64,000 nucleotides of DNA, taken from the NCBI GenBank assembly GCA_025937895.1, contig JAICQL010000012.1, positions 1-64,000 on the forward strand. Reading direction: 5' to 3'. Source of the DNA: Polyangiaceae bacterium (GTDB taxonomy: Bacteria > Myxococcota_A > Polyangia > Polyangiales > Polyangiaceae). The notes under the pieces were generated by a model. The model did not search any database. It was not told where the DNA came from and saw only the letters and a program-made list of their open reading frames with translations. Of this stretch, positions 47,206-58,617 are shown piece after piece; within the stretch, counting starts at the first letter, position 1, and each line of letters opens with the position of its first letter. A program made the translations under genes and the position numbers.

Positions 47206-50016
47206 ATGGACCGTCAACTGCCGATACCCCCATGCCCGAGCGCAACGTACCGGCTGCAGTTGCACGCCGGGTTCAAGCTGGCCCAGGCCACGGAGCTCGT
47301 CGACTACCTGTCGCAGCTCGGCATCACCCATGTGTATGCCTCGCCGGTCCTGACGGCGCGCCCGGGCTCGACTCACGGCTATGACGTGATCAACCACGAT
47401 CAAGTCAATCCGGAGCTGGGCACCGCGCAGGACTTTGACCAGCTAGTGGCTGCCCTGCAGGCGCGGGGGATGGGTCTGATCCTGGACATCGTCCCCAATC
47501 ACATGGGGGTGGGCGGCAATGATAACGCCTGGTGGCTCGACACGCTGGAGTGGGGAGAAGACTCGCCGTACGCCCGCTTCTTTGACATCGACTTCAAGAC
47601 CAAGCGGCCGGGGCTACGCGGCAAGGTGATGATCCCTGTGCTCGGCGACCAGTACGGCAAGGTGCTGCAGAGCGGGGAGCTCACGTTGAGCTTTGATGCC
47701 GTCGCGGGCAGCTTCAGCGCCTGGTACTTCGACCATCGTTTCCCCATCGATCCGCGTACGTACAGCCAGATTGTCGGGGCCGGGGCGAGCTTGCCCGCCG
47801 CGCAGCGCGAGCTCTTGCAGCGCTTTGAGGCGCTCGCGGCGCTCGAGGGCGGGGTGTACGATGCAGGGCAGGCGCTGAAGGCCGAGCTCGCGCGGCAGGT
47901 GGGGCGCGATGCAGGCCTGGCAGAGCAGCTCGGGGCAGCGGCTCGAGCGCTGCTGGGCACGCCGGGCGACCTTGGTAGCTGGCAGCGGCTGCACGAGCTG
48001 CTGGAGAGTCAGAGCTATCGCCCCACGTACTGGCGCGCGGCCGCGGACGAGATCAACTACCGGCGCTTCTTCAACATCAATGACCTCGCGGGGCTCCGCG
48101 TGGAGCTGCCGGAGGTGTTCGAGGCGACACACCGGCTGGTGTTGCGCTGGGTGGCGGAAGGCAAGGTACAGGGCCTGCGCATCGATCACATCGACGGGCT
48201 GTTCGATCCGAAGTCCTATTGTGAAGTCTTGCGGGAGCGGGCGCAGGGGCCGGCAGGGCCGGCGTACATCGCCGTGGAGAAGATCCTGGCAGCGCACGAG
48301 CGCCTGCCCGCCGAGTGGCCCATCGCCGGCACCAGCGGCTATGACAGCGTCAGCTTGATCAATGGCCTGTTCGTGGACCCGGCGGGTGAGCGCTCGCTGG
48401 ACCGCGTCTACCGGTACGTCGCCGGGCGCCAGGAGAGCTTTGACGACGTGCTTCAGGCTTGCAAGCGCCTGGTCCTGCAGAGCGCGTTCGCCAGCGAGCT
48501 GACCGTGCTGGCCAACGCACTGCACCGCGTCTCCTCGTCGAGCCTGCTGACGAGAGACTACACACGGCGCGCGCTCCGCTCGGCGATCGAAGACATCTTC
48601 GTGCAGCTGCCGGTGTACCGCACGTACGTCACGGCGCAGGGCGCGTCCGAGCAGGATCGGCGCTACCTGGACTGGGCCATCGGCAAGGCCAGGCGCGCTG
48701 CCACCACCGCAGACACCAGCATCTTCGAACTCCTGCGCACCGTGCTCATGGGCCATGCGCCAGAGGGCAGCGAAGGTGGCGGCAGTGAGCTGGCGGCGCT
48801 GGCCATGCGGGCGCAGCAGCTCTCGGGGCCGGTGATGGCGAAGGGCATGGAGGATACGGCCTTCTACCGCTACCACCGGCTCATCTCCCTGAATGAAGTG
48901 GGGGGCGATCCACGTCGCTTCGGCGTGACGTTGGCGCAGTTTCACGCGGCCAACACCGAGCGGCTCAGCCACTGGCCCAGCACCATGCTGGCCGCCTCGA
49001 CCCACGACACCAAGCGCGGCGAGGACGCCCGCGCGCGCATCAATCTGCTCAGCGAGCTGCCACGCCAGTGGCTGCGCCAGGTCGCGCTGTGGATGCGGGT
49101 GAACCGCAGTCGCCGCCGCGAGCTCGAAGGCGCGCGGCCCGCGCCACACCCCGTGGACGAATACCTGTATTATCAGACCCTGATGGGGGCGTGGCCGGCC
49201 GAGCTCGGAGCGAGCGATGAGGCTGGCATGCTGGCTTTTGCAGAGCGCGTGGTGGCGTTTCTGCAAAAGGCCGTGCGCGAGGGGAAAGAGCGCTCCAGCT
49301 GGGACAATCCAGACAGCGAATACGAGCAGGCGCTCGAGCAATTCGTGGGTGAGACCTTGCGTCCGTCCAGCACGAACCCCTTCCCCGAGCAGATGGCGAG
49401 CTGGGTGGCGCGCATCGCGCGCTGGGGCGCGATCAACAGCCTCAGCCAGAGCCTGTTGCGCCTCACGATTCCGGGAGTGCCCGACACCTACCAGGGCAGC
49501 GAGCTGTGGGAGCTCAGCATGGTCGACCCCGACAACCGCCGCCCCGTGGACTACGCTACCCGGCGCCGGCTGCTCGAGCTCGCCTTGCGGGTGGAAGCGG
49601 CGAGCCTGCGACCGGGCGAAGGCCAGCGCGCCTTGCAGGAGCTCACCGCACACTGGCAAGACGGACGGGAGAAGCTGTATCTCTTCCGGCGCGTGCTCAC
49701 TTACCGCCGCGAGCACGCGCAGCTGTTTCAGAGTGGCAGCTACGTGCCGCTGGCCACGGCGGGTGCCGCCGCCGAGCACGTCTGCGCCTTCGCGCGCCAG
49801 TCAGCGAGCGAGAGCGCCATCGTGCTCGTCCCGCGGCTGCTGGCGAAGCTCCAGGGCGACCCGGCCACGCCGCCGCGCTGGCAAGATACGACCGTGGCCG
49901 TGCCCAGCGGGCGTTATCGCTGCCTGCTGAGCGGAAGCTTGCTCGATGTGACCGAGCCCCTGCCCGTCGCGCGCGTGTTCGAGAGCTTTCCGGTGGCGAT
50001 GCTGGTCAGCACGTGA
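47206..50016 (+). CDS. treY: Malto-oligosyltrehalose synthase
   Basis: ATYRLQLHAGFKLAQATELVDYLSQLGITHVYASPVLTARPGSTHGYDV; GLILDIVPNHMGV; KGMEDTAFYRYHRLISLNEVGGDP; STHDTKRGEDARARI. Confidence 0.95.
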   Translation: MDRQLPIPPCPSATYRLQLHAGFKLAQATELVDYLSQLGITHVYASPVLTARPGSTHGYDVINHDQVNPELGTAQDFDQLVAALQARGMGLILDIVPNHMGVGGNDNAWWLDTLEWGEDSPYARFFDIDFKTKRPGLRGKVMIPVLGDQYGKVLQSGELTLSFDAVAGSFSAWYFDHRFPIDPRTYSQIVGAGASLPAAQRELLQRFEALAALEGGVYDAGQALKAELARQVGRDAGLAEQLGAAARALLGTPGDLGSWQRLHELLESQSYRPTYWRAAADEINYRRFFNINDLAGLRVELPEVFEATHRLVLRWVAEGKVQGLRIDHIDGLFDPKSYCEVLRERAQGPAGPAYIAVEKILAAHERLPAEWPIAGTSGYDSVSLINGLFVDPAGERSLDRVYRYVAGRQESFDDVLQACKRLVLQSAFASELTVLANALHRVSSSSLLTRDYTRRALRSAIEDIFVQLPVYRTYVTAQGASEQDRRYLDWAIGKARRAATTADTSIFELLRTVLMGHAPEGSEGGGSELAALAMRAQQLSGPVMAKGMEDTAFYRYHRLISLNEVGGDPRRFGVTLAQFHAANTERLSHWPSTMLAASTHDTKRGEDARARINLLSELPRQWLRQVALWMRVNRSRRRELEGARPAPHPVDEYLYYQTLMGAWPAELGASDEAGMLAFAERVVAFLQKAVREGKERSSWDNPDSEYEQALEQFVGETLRPSSTNPFPEQMASWVARIARWGAINSLSQSLLRLTIPGVPDTYQGSELWELSMVDPDNRRPVDYATRRRLLELALRVEAASLRPGEGQRALQELTAHWQDGREKLYLFRRVLTYRREHAQLFQSGSYVPLATAGAAAEHVCAFARQSASESAIVLVPRLLAKLQGDPATPPRWQDTTVAVPSGRYRCLLSGSLLDVTEPLPVARVFESFPVAMLVST

Positions 50017-50041
50017 TGGCAGCGGAGCTGCCCGGCAGCTC

Positions 50042-53000
50042 TCAGAGCGGCTTGCGCCCAGCCTCGCGGGCCAGCTGCGCCAGCCGCTCCGTCGTCTCGC
50101 GATCCGCCGCCAGCTGCTCGACGCTCATCGGCATGCGATAGCACCAGTTCGCCGGGTCCACCGTACCCGGCGTGTTGATGCGCTCGCGCGTGCCCAGCGC
50201 ATCCTGCAGGGTGACGAGCGCGAGCGTGGAGGGGGAGCAATACAGGGCCGCCAGCAACACATCGCGCACCTTCGGATCGAACGGCGCCTCTGGATCGAGC
50301 GAGGCGAGCGACGGGATCTTGCGTAGCTCCTCGCGCTCCTCGCGCGAGAGCGCGTCGTACCAGTCCGCCGTGGTGTCCGTATCGTGGGTGGAGTTGGTGC
50401 ACGCGGAGATCTCGGGCCAGGACGCCGGGTCCCGATAGGTGCTCTCATCCTTCTCCCAGCGCAGCACGCGATAGCCGGCCACACAGATCTTGTCGAGCGA
50501 CGGGCGCAGGAACGGCGGCACCGTGCCCAGGTCCTCTGCCACCACCTCTGCCCAGCGAGTCATCAGCCGCATCACGTGCTCGCCGAGCGAGACCTGCGCC
50601 AGCTCTTGCTCCGGGGTGAAGCCGCTCGAGTGCCCGTCGGTGGAGCGGAAATACGTGCGGTAGAAGCCGATGGCGTGATCGACCCGGTAGATGCTGAACA
50701 GCGAGCCCGCGCGCATGGCGCGCGCCTTGATCCAGGCAAAGTCCGTCTGCTCCAGCAGATGCCAGTCATACACCGGCAAGCCCCAGTCCTGGCCGTCCTC
50801 GCAGAAGTCATCGGGAGGCGTGCCCACGTGCAGGTCGGTCCGGAACAGCTGGCGGTTGGCCCAGACATCTGCCGAATCCATGCCCACCGTGAAGGGCAGG
50901 TCGCCCATGAGCTCCACCCCGAGGCTGCTCGCCTGCCGCCGCGCGCGCCGCCACTGCAGGTCGAGCTGCCACTGCAGCCACTTTGCTCGCAGCAGCGCGT
51001 CTTCGTGCCGCTTCGTCGCCTCTGCCAGAGCCCCGGGCACCCTGTCCCGCAGCCCGGCAGGCCAATCCAGCCAGCTCTTGCCGAGCTCATCGTGCAACAC
51101 GCTGAACAGCGCAAAGTCCTGCAGCCAGGGCCGGTGCTCCTTGATGAAGGCCGCCAGCTGCGCGGCGCGCGGCGTTTGCTTGCGCCACTCCTCGCGCAGG
51201 AAGTGCTCAAAAGCGCGCTCCGTCGCCTCGCGCTTCGCGGCGCGCACATCGGTCCAGCTCACCAGCTGCGCGCTGCTGGCCGCTTCCAGGCGCGCGCGGC
51301 CCTCCGCAGAGAGCGCGTCGCGCCCCCCCGCTGCGCGGAAGTCCTCACACTCATCAAACGAGAGATAGATCGGGTCCAGCGCAAAGGCAGAGAGCGCCGC
51401 GTACGGGCTGGGGTCGTAGCCGGACACCATGTTGACCGGCAGCAGTTGCACGACGGAGAAGCCGGCCCCGTGCGCCCACTCGGCGAAGCGCGGCAGATCC
51501 GGGATCTCGCCCAGCCCCCAGCCAGCGCCCGAGCGAATCGAGAACAACGGCACCAGCACCCCGGCGCGGCGGCGCCGCCGCTGCGCTTCGCTGCGCAGCA
51601 CCCGAGCAGGAGCCGCCTTGGCCTCGCGCGCGGCCTCCGCTGCCAGCGGCTGCCGGAACACCGCCAGAGCCCGCCCGGCGACCTCGTATTCTCCGGAGCA
51701 CTTGGCGTCGCTCGGCTTGCTCGGATCAGAGCTGTCGAGCTCCAGCAGCCAGTCGCCACTGCCCTCTTCCGGCAGCTGAAACTTCACCGGCTCGGGGTGC
51801 GCGTTCATGAGCATCAGCAGACTGTCACCCACCAGCCGCTGCCCGCGCTCGTCGAGCGCGCGGATCGCGTCCCCGCCGAGCAGCAGCCCAAAAGATGAGA
51901 TCCACGGCCGCTGCCAGTCCTCGGGGCGCATCTCGTCGCCATCCGGCCGCAGCCAGGCCAGATCCTTCACCTCGGAGTGCCAGATGTAGTCGCCGGTCAA
52001 GAACCGCGTGTGTCGCAGCACCGGGTGCTTGCGCCGCAGCGCCACCAGCCGGCGCACCTGCTCCAGCAGCCGCTTCCGACGCTCGTCCAGCTTCCAGTCC
52101 ACCCAGGAGAGCTCGTTGTCCTGGCAATAGGCGTTGTTGTTGCCGCGCTGCGTGCGACCCATCTCGTCGCCGCCGAGCAGCATGGGCACGCCCTGGGAGA
52201 GCAGCAAGGTGGCAAGCAAGTTCAGCTTCTGCCGCTCGCGTAGCTCCACGATGACAGGGTCGTCCGTCTCACCCTCCACCCCGTGGTTCCAGGACTGGTT
52301 GTCGTCAGCACCGTCCTGGTTCTGTTCGCCGTTATCGGCGTTGTGCTTGTCCTGGTAAGTGACGAGATCGTGCAGGGTGAAGCCATCGTGCGCGGTGATG
52401 AAGTTGACCGTCGCCTGCGGCCGCCGCCCGCCATCCTGGTACAGATCGGACGAGCCGCTCAGGCGATAGCCCACCTCCGACGCCAGGTTTTCATCACCCT
52501 TCCAGTAGCGCCGGATGGCGTCGCGGAACTTGCCATTCCACTCGCGAAATGGCGCCGGAAAGTTCCCCACCTGATAGCCGCCGAGCCCGCAGTCCCACGG
52601 CTCCGCGATCAGCTTCACCCGCGACAGCAGCGGATCCTGATTGATGATCTGAAAGATCGGCGCATGCCGGCTGAACTCACCCGCCTCCACCCGCCCCAAC
52701 GTGCTGGCCAGGTCGAAGCGGAAGCCATCGACGTGCATCTCGCTCACCCAGTAGCGCAGTGAGTCCACGATCAGCCGCGCCGTCTCCGGCCGCGAGGCGT
52801 TGATGCTGTTGCCCGTGCCCGTGAAGTCCAGGTAGTAGCGAGCCTCCGGCATCAGCCAGTAGTACGTGGCGTTGTCGATGCCACGCAGGCTCAAGGTCGG
52901 CCCCAGGTGATTGCCCTCGCAGCTGTGGTTGTAGACCACGTCCAGGATCACCTCGATGCCCGCGGCGTGCAGCGCCTTGACCATCGCCTTGAACTCCTGG

Positions 53001-53758
53001 ACCTGAGCCCCCGGAGCCCGACTGCTCGCATAGCGCTGCTCCGGAGCAAAGAAGCACAGCGTGCTGTAGCCCCAGTAGTTCCGCAGCGACCGATCCGTCA
53101 GGAAGCTATCGTCCGCAAACTCGTGCACCGGCAGCAGCTCCACTGCCGTCACCCCCAGCTGCTTCAGGTGCTCGATCACCGCCGGGTGCGCCAGCCCCGA
53201 ATACGTGCCCCGCAGCTTCTCCGGCACCTCCGGGTGCAGCTTCGTCAAGCCCCGTACGTGCGCCTCGTAGATGAGCGTGTCATGCCACGCCACATCCGGC
53301 GGCTCATCATCACCCCAGTCGAACCTCTCGTCGACGATGACCCCCTTCGGCACCCCCGCCGCGCTGTCCTGCCGATCCAGCGCCAGATCCCCCAGCTCGT
53401 GCCCCAGCTCATAGCCAAACACCGGCTGCTTCCAGTCGATGGCACCAAAGAGCGCCCGCGCGTACGGATCCACCAGCAACTTGTGCGGATTGCAACGATA
53501 CCCTCGCTGCGGCTCATACGGGCCATGCACCCGCAACCCGTACAAAGTGCCCGGCTTCAGCCCCGCCACATAGCCGTGAAAGACGTGCGCTGCCCCCTCG
53601 TGCAGCGCAAAGCGCTCCACCTCGCGAGCGGGGTCCTCCGCGTCGAACAGACAGACCTCCACCAGCGTCGCGATCTTCGAGTAGACGGCAAAGTTGACCC
53701 CCTTGCCGTCGAAATGTGCTCCACGAGGAAAAGGCTTACCGGGGCGAACTTCACGCAT
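50042..53758 (-). CDS. GlgX glycogen debranching enzyme fused to MalQ 4-alpha-glucanotransferase
   Basis: N-term Glg[73 protein letters not shown]-term Mal[74 protein letters not shown]. Start probably 53758. Confidence 0.93.
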   Translation of the reverse strand: MREVRPGKPFPRGAHFDGKGVNFAVYSKIATLVEVCLFDAEDPAREVERFALHEGAAHVFHGYVAGLKPGTLYGLRVHGPYEPQRGYRCNPHKLLVDPYARALFGAIDWKQPVFGYELGHELGDLALDRQDSAAGVPKGVIVDERFDWGDDEPPDVAWHDTLIYEAHVRGLTKLHPEVPEKLRGTYSGLAHPAVIEHLKQLGVTAVELLPVHEFADDSFLTDRSLRNYWGYSTLCFFAPEQRYASSRAPGAQVQEFKAMVKALHAAGIEVILDVVYNHSCEGNHLGPTLSLRGIDNATYYWLMPEARYYLDFTGTGNSINASRPETARLIVDSLRYWVSEMHVDGFRFDLASTLGRVEAGEFSRHAPIFQIINQDPLLSRVKLIAEPWDCGLGGYQVGNFPAPFREWNGKFRDAIRRYWKGDENLASEVGYRLSGSSDLYQDGGRRPQATVNFITAHDGFTLHDLVTYQDKHNADNGEQNQDGADDNQSWNHGVEGETDDPVIVELRERQKLNLLATLLLSQGVPMLLGGDEMGRTQRGNNNAYCQDNELSWVDWKLDERRKRLLEQVRRLVALRRKHPVLRHTRFLTGDYIWHSEVKDLAWLRPDGDEMRPEDWQRPWISSFGLLLGGDAIRALDERGQRLVGDSLLMLMNAHPEPVKFQLPEEGSGDWLLELDSSDPSKPSDAKCSGEYEVAGRALAVFRQPLAAEAAREAKAAPARVLRSEAQRRRRRAGVLVPLFSIRSGAGWGLGEIPDLPRFAEWAHGAGFSVVQLLPVNMVSGYDPSPYAALSAFALDPIYLSFDECEDFRAAGGRDALSAEGRARLEAASSAQLVSWTDVRAAKREATERAFEHFLREEWRKQTPRAAQLAAFIKEHRPWLQDFALFSVLHDELGKSWLDWPAGLRDRVPGALAEATKRHEDALLRAKWLQWQLDLQWRRARRQASSLGVELMGDLPFTVGMDSADVWANRQLFRTDLHVGTPPDDFCEDGQDWGLPVYDWHLLEQTDFAWIKARAMRAGSLFSIYRVDHAIGFYRTYFRSTDGHSSGFTPEQELAQVSLGEHVMRLMTRWAEVVAEDLGTVPPFLRPSLDKICVAGYRVLRWEKDESTYRDPASWPEISACTNSTHDTDTTADWYDALSREEREELRKIPSLASLDPEAPFDPKVRDVLLAALYCSPSTLALVTLQDALGTRERINTPGTVDPANWCYRMPMSVEQLAADRETTERLAQLAREAGRKPL

Positions 53759-54002
53759 CGCACGTGTCTTGGGCTGCGCCCGTGCGAGCCACAAGCGCGT
53801 GTTGCTTGGTGCAGCGGAAAAGCGCGCCTCCAGGCCTGGTGGCGAGGCGAAGTGACACGGGGTTGGAGAGCTGGGCGAGGGGCGCGCGTGTGGTGGTGGG
53901 GCGGGTTGGCTGCCGGTGCGGGACGACCGCACCAGCCTCGCCAGCGGATTGGCCTCGAGGTGCTCGAGCTCTTTCGGGAGTGACCGCTGACATCGCGCTC
54001 CC

Positions 54003-54698
54003 TCACCCCCTCAAGTGCTCCACCGCCTGCATCCAGGCCGACAGCGAGGCCCGCACCCGAGCAAACAGCTCGCGCAGCATGTCGTGTGGCCCTTCGTCGG
54101 GCTCGCCGGGGCAATCCAGTAGCCTTGGAAGCTCGATGATCTGCATGGCGGCGATCGTGACGGCCTCGAGCGCGAGCTCGCCCGTGGGCGTGCACACCGT
54201 GGTGACCTTGGGGTTGCCCTGCCAGGCCAGCACTTCGAGGCGTCCGGCGGCGTTCTCGCGCGTCATCTCGTCAGGCAGCAGGCGCTCGCTGCTCTGCAAG
54301 CGCTCGACCGTCTCGCGAAACCAGCGCTGCCAGGTGGGCTGCGGGGGCATGGGCAGCGGCTCGTCGTAGGGTGCCCTGGCGCGGAGCTCGATGTCGACGC
54401 GCACGGCTGGCTTCTCGCTGACGAGGCCTGCTGCCTGATCGCGCCCCACCATCTCGGCCAGGACATCCTCATCGCAGAGCTGGCCCCGTATGGTGTTCAG
54501 GTTTGTCCATCGCCAGGACAGCTGGGCGGTGACGTGGAATGGTGGCGCATCCTGACCACCGAGCGGCTCGACGTAAACTTCGTAGCCCCTGTCGAGATTG
54601 CGGAGGTCCAGTGTCTCGCGCGGTGCCGATCCGATGGTCTGCAGCCGGACGGCGTGGCGCGCTTCCTCCCACGCGGCTCGGAAGAACTCGTAATCCAT
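54003..54698 (-). CDS. Hypothetical protein
   Basis: MDYEFFRAAWEEARHAVRLQTIG start at 54698; 231 aa coherent ORF. Confidence 0.6.
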   Translation of the reverse strand: MDYEFFRAAWEEARHAVRLQTIGSAPRETLDLRNLDRGYEVYVEPLGGQDAPPFHVTAQLSWRWTNLNTIRGQLCDEDVLAEMVGRDQAAGLVSEKPAVRVDIELRARAPYDEPLPMPPQPTWQRWFRETVERLQSSERLLPDEMTRENAAGRLEVLAWQGNPKVTTVCTPTGELALEAVTIAAMQIIELPRLLDCPGEPDEGPHDMLRELFARVRASLSAWMQAVEHLRG

Positions 54699-54937
54699 GT
54701 TCGCTCTTATCACGAGTCGTGTGCGTGCTGCGAGCACGGTGCCCAGCATGTCAACGCCGATGGCGACGAGATGTCCATCGTCCAGCGCGCTCCTGAACGC
54801 CAGTAGGATGCCCATCGAATACACGGCGCCGAGAGGCAGCAACTACTTGGCGCGCGCGCACCTTTGCGAGACTCGGGCGAGGCTGCGCGCGGCGTGCACG
54901 GCGCTCTGACAGCCGGAATGAGCGGCGCCGAGGATTG

Positions 54938-55323
54938 ATGCTGGTCGTGGAAGAGAAGGTGGACGGCGCCAACCTGGGCCTGTCCGTGGCGGAGGACGGC
55001 AAGCTGCGCGGCCAGAATGTTTACGACCGAGCCCAGGGCACGTTCTGGAGCGTAGAGCGCCGCAACGAGCTGATGAGGCAGCTGGATATCGCCGTGGTTC
55101 CCGAGCTGGCGGGCGGCCGCTTCGATCTCGACCGCCTGCAACAGCTCCTGGGCCGCTCCAAGCTGAGCGACGGCCCCGCGGAAGGCCTCTACCTGCGCCG
55201 GAAGAGAACGCGACCCTCGTCGGTCGAGCCAAGCTCGTGCGCGCCGAGTTCGTGCAGAACATCAGCGAGCACTGGTCCCAGCGCCGGCTCGAAGTGAACC
55301 AGCTGGCGCGCGGTACCCCGTGA
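54938..55323 (+). pseudogene. RNA-ligase-family remnant (internal deletion plus frameshift)
   Basis: VVEEKVDGANLGLSV ligase motif I-like start; YDRAQGTFWSVERRNEL...GPAEGLYLRR then a shift into ENATLVGRAKLVRAEFVQNISEHWSQRRLEVNQLARGTP*. Confidence 0.65.
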
Positions 55324-55569
55324 GACCCACGCCACGAAGCACGGCTGCATCATGATCCATCGTTCGACCCTTCCAGTCGTCCGGGTTCGAGCCGGAGGAC
55401 TCCAGCGCGAGGAGCTGGTGTGCGGGGCGCGGTCGGGTACGCGGGCTCCACCTTCGCGCAGGCGAATGCCTGCGGGATGAGGGCGCAGAAAATCAAGTGA
55501 TTCAGTCAGTTGTGCTCGCCCAGGGAGTCCGAATGGGCTCCATGCGTCCTCGTCATGCTAGAATGCCGC

Positions 55570-56148
55570 ATGTCCGATGCGGCGGCGCGCCTGGCCACCT
55601 TTGAAGACCTCCTGAGGCTGCCGGATGATGTCCGTGCGGAGATCCTGCAGGGGCAGGTGATCACCGCCCCAGCACCACTGCCGAAGCACTCGAAGGCACA
55701 ACGAGCGCTGGGCAGCTTCATTGGGCGTCCCTTTGACGACGACCATGGCCATGGGGGGCCGGGGGGATGGTGGATCTTCGTCGAGGTGGACGTGCAGCTC
55801 GGGCTGCATGACATCGTTCGTCCCGATCTGGCGGGCTGGCGCCGCGAGCGCCTGCTCAATCCTGGCGAGCAGCGGCCTATTCTGGTGGCGCCAGATTGGG
55901 TCTGTGAGGTGCTGTCGCCCAGCACGGCCGCGCACGATCGAATCACCAAGCGCAACCTGTATGCACGCAGTGGCATCGGCCACTACTGGATCGTGGATGT
56001 CGACGCGCGCACGCTCGAGGTGTTCGAGCGGCATGGCGAGCACTGGTTACTGCTCGGCGCGCATGGCGATGGCGACGTTGCGCGACTGAAGCCTTTCGAC
56101 CAGATCGAGGTCGACGTCGGGCGCCTCTTCCTTCCAAGAGCAGAGTGA
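55570..56148 (+). CDS. Uma2-family (DUF820) endonuclease-like protein
   Basis: TFEDLLRLPDDVRAEILQGQVI; DIVRPDLAGWRRERL; APDWVCEVLSPSTAAHDRITKRNLYARSGIGHYWIVDVDARTLEVF. Confidence 0.88.
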   Translation: MSDAAARLATFEDLLRLPDDVRAEILQGQVITAPAPLPKHSKAQRALGSFIGRPFDDDHGHGGPGGWWIFVEVDVQLGLHDIVRPDLAGWRRERLLNPGEQRPILVAPDWVCEVLSPSTAAHDRITKRNLYARSGIGHYWIVDVDARTLEVFERHGEHWLLLGAHGDGDVARLKPFDQIEVDVGRLFLPRAE

Positions 56149-56279
56149 CTACGCCCGAGTCGTAGCCGTAGCGCATCTCACCTGCCGCAGTTCTCGAAGA
56201 TCAGTCCGCCCAGGCCGTCGCAATTGGCTGCGTAAGGCGGAAACCGACTCAGCGACTCAGCGCCGACGCCTGAGCAGGC

Positions 56280-56440
56280 TCGATACGCTTCAGGTCAGGA
56301 ATTACATCGAAGTCCCGGTCGACGGAGACCAGCAAGTGGAGATGCGCGTTCTTCATGACGGCAGCGCGGGAACGGCAGCGCTGCGGGGCCGAGGCTCGCG
56401 CCAGCCTCAATCCTGCGTGGTCCCGGACTCCGGCTGGCAA
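56280..56440 (-). pseudogene. Possible C-terminal remnant of a PIN-domain-like toxin
   Basis: MKNAHLHLLVSVDRDFDVIPDLKRIEPAQ resembles the C-terminal end of PIN proteins; no upstream domain. Confidence 0.3.
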
Positions 56441-56779
56441 GCTCGGGTCGGCGTACCTGTCGGCCTACCCCCACTTTCGGCGGCGCCGGTGGCCTCCTGC
56501 GTGAGTCGCTTCCGAGCCGTGGCCTCATATGTCGCGTGATGAGCCGGCCGCGGTTTCGCAACCGTGGCGGTCGACACAGCGGACGCTCGAACGAGAGCGG
56601 CCGCCGCCCCGACCCAGCGCCACCACCTTCGAAGAAGTGCCACGCGTTCAGGGTCAAACCGGGGAGGACAACTACGCCGAATCCGTTACCATCAGGGTGC
56701 CAGGGCGCCAGCGCCTCGTGGCGAGAAACGCCAACCGCGCCCGGACTCCCGCAGCGCTGCGCGCTACGGTGCAGCACCC

Positions 56780-56980
56780 ATGTCAACCTGCTTCGATTTG
56801 CTGTGGGCCACCGACGTTCACCTGGACCATCTCCGGCTCCGCGATGCGCCCTTCGAGTTCGGGCGCGCCCTGCGCAGCGAACAGCCGAATAGCCGCGGCG
56901 CCATCCTCAGCGGCGACATCGGGGAATCGGCTACGGTCGAAGGCATCCTCGTCGTGGTCGCCAAGTACGATGTCGTTCCG
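56780..56980 (+). pseudogene. N-terminal fragment of a metallophosphoesterase
   Basis: LLWATDVHLDHLRLRDAPFEFGRALRSEQPNSRGAILSGDIGESATVEGIL, then no GNHD-type motif. Confidence 0.5.
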
Positions 56981-57097
56981 CCGTCGCCCCGCAGCGTGCT
57001 GGAGCTGTTGCCCAAGGCGCGCTTTGCTGGAGCGCTTGCGCAGGCGCCTCACGACCTGCAACAGCAACGCCAGACGGCGGTCACGAGCGCTCCGAGC

Positions 57098-58252
57098 TCA
57101 ACGCCTCACTTGCTCATACCGGTCCCGCCCGATGCGCAAGGTGAACGCTTGCCTGCCGTCCTCCGTCTCATGGAAAGAGAGGCTGACATTGGTGCCCTCG
57201 GCATAGAAGTCAGTCTCGCTGGCTGCGTAGAAGGTGAGCCCCCAGGACTCGCCATCTTGCAGGATGTAGAGCTCGCCATTGCCTGCTTCGATGGTCAGGT
57301 CCGGTAGCTCGGGAATCGAGGGCTCGAAGTATGCGCCTTCGTACTGCTCGAGAAAGGCCTCGTTCAAGGCCAGCTTCGGGCGTTGAAAGGCGTGCAGCAA
57401 GCCGCGGGTGTAGGCGAAGGGTTCGTTGCCGGTGTGCCCGACGCCGGGCACGATGTCGAGGGCGATTTCCGGAGTGTCACCCAGGATGGCCTCCAGCGCG
57501 CCAACGAAGCTCCTCACCTCGGGCTCGTTGTCGTAGAGCGCACCGGCGGTGAAGTAGGCGCGCTCTTTCGCCAGTAGCTCGGGTGTGACCTCTGTTAGCC
57601 GGCGAGTGAAGTAGCCTGGCGCGAGCCCCGTGGCTGCCGAGGAGGCAACATAGCCGAGGAAGAGGTCGGGGCGCTCCAGCAGCGCGTACGACACGAACAG
57701 CCCAGCGAGGCTACCGCCCGTGAGTACGCGAGTCGTGCTCGCGCGATACTGGGCCTCTACCAGCGGGAAGACTTCGGTCTCCAGCACCTTCATGAACTTG
57801 GCGCCGCCGCCTGAGCCAGGCAAGCCGGTGTTCGGCTCGGGAGTGAAATCTCGCAAGCGCTCCTGGCTGGGCTGGAAGCTCGTGTCAGCCCAGGTAACTC
57901 CGACGACCAGGGCCTGCGGAATCAGGCCGTCGAAGGCCAGCTTGCCGACGATATCGCTCACCAGCGTGAAGTTCCATTGACCATCGAGCACGTAGATGAC
58001 GGGGCGCAGTTCCTGATTGTCTTCGTAATCTTCCGGGGTCGAGATGCGCAGCTCGTACACGTCATCGACGATCTTGGACTGGAGCTGGTGCACCGCGCTG
58101 CGTGTCACGGTGACGGGGCCTAGCGGAGCGCCCGAAGGGGGCTGAGGCTCGACGGGAGGGCTGCCGGCGTCCGGCGCCGGCTGCACCGGTGACTCCGGAA
58201 TGATGCAACTCAATGACCAGGTCAGGCTCGAAAGGAGCACCCAAGGCTTCAT
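57098..58252 (-). CDS. Alpha/beta-hydrolase fold esterase (esterase D/IroE-like), lipoprotein
   Basis: Lipobox-like LTWSLSC; VIYVLDGQWNF; VLTGGSLAGLFVSYALLERPDLF. Confidence 0.82.
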   Translation of the reverse strand: MKPWVLLSSLTWSLSCIIPESPVQPAPDAGSPPVEPQPPSGAPLGPVTVTRSAVHQLQSKIVDDVYELRISTPEDYEDNQELRPVIYVLDGQWNFTLVSDIVGKLAFDGLIPQALVVGVTWADTSFQPSQERLRDFTPEPNTGLPGSGGGAKFMKVLETEVFPLVEAQYRASTTRVLTGGSLAGLFVSYALLERPDLFLGYVASSAATGLAPGYFTRRLTEVTPELLAKERAYFTAGALYDNEPEVRSFVGALEAILGDTPEIALDIVPGVGHTGNEPFAYTRGLLHAFQRPKLALNEAFLEQYEGAYFEPSIPELPDLTIEAGNGELYILQDGESWGLTFYAASETDFYAEGTNVSLSFHETEDGRQAFTLRIGRDRYEQVRR

Positions 58253-58437
58253 GATTCTGTTCCCTCTCCCCCTGAGGCCATCCTCGCACTTCGAGCGGTC
58301 GAAGTCTTCTCGACGGTACTCGGGGTGGTCTCATTTCGCCGTGGTCCACTCGGTGGTGTCTTCCAGAGCGGACACTCTGACCCTGGAAAGCCGCGTTGCA
58401 CGCCGTGCGTCACGGGCTATTCCAGGCTGCTCCGGGG

Positions 58438-58454
58438 TGCGTCATCCTGACGCA
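58438..58454. promoter_or_regulatory. Inverted repeat TGCGTCA-TCC-TGACGCA upstream of the RegB-like gene
   Basis: Perfect 7-bp arms; same half-sites recur at 61234-61274. Confidence 0.55.
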
Positions 58455-58617
58455 GGCCCACCGTCGCTGCGAGTGGTACGCTGCGGCGTGGCCCTCGTCG
58501 GTATTTCGGACACTGGTAGCTCGAGCTCGAGTCTCCCGGAACGGAGCACCCGGGAGCTGAATGCGCCGCCAGGGTGGCGCGGCGCTGGGGCCACTACGGG
58601 CGTCGAGGCTGCAGTCA

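Noticed and set aside
47614-49779. 721-aa minus-strand ORF
   Set aside because: Antisense to treY, which has full family motifs.
55361-55415. Possible tRNA 3' half (TCCGG-GTTCGAG-CCGGA ... TCCA)
   Set aside because: The hairpin does not form a canonical T-arm (loop phase wrong) and no matching acceptor, D or anticodon arms were found upstream.
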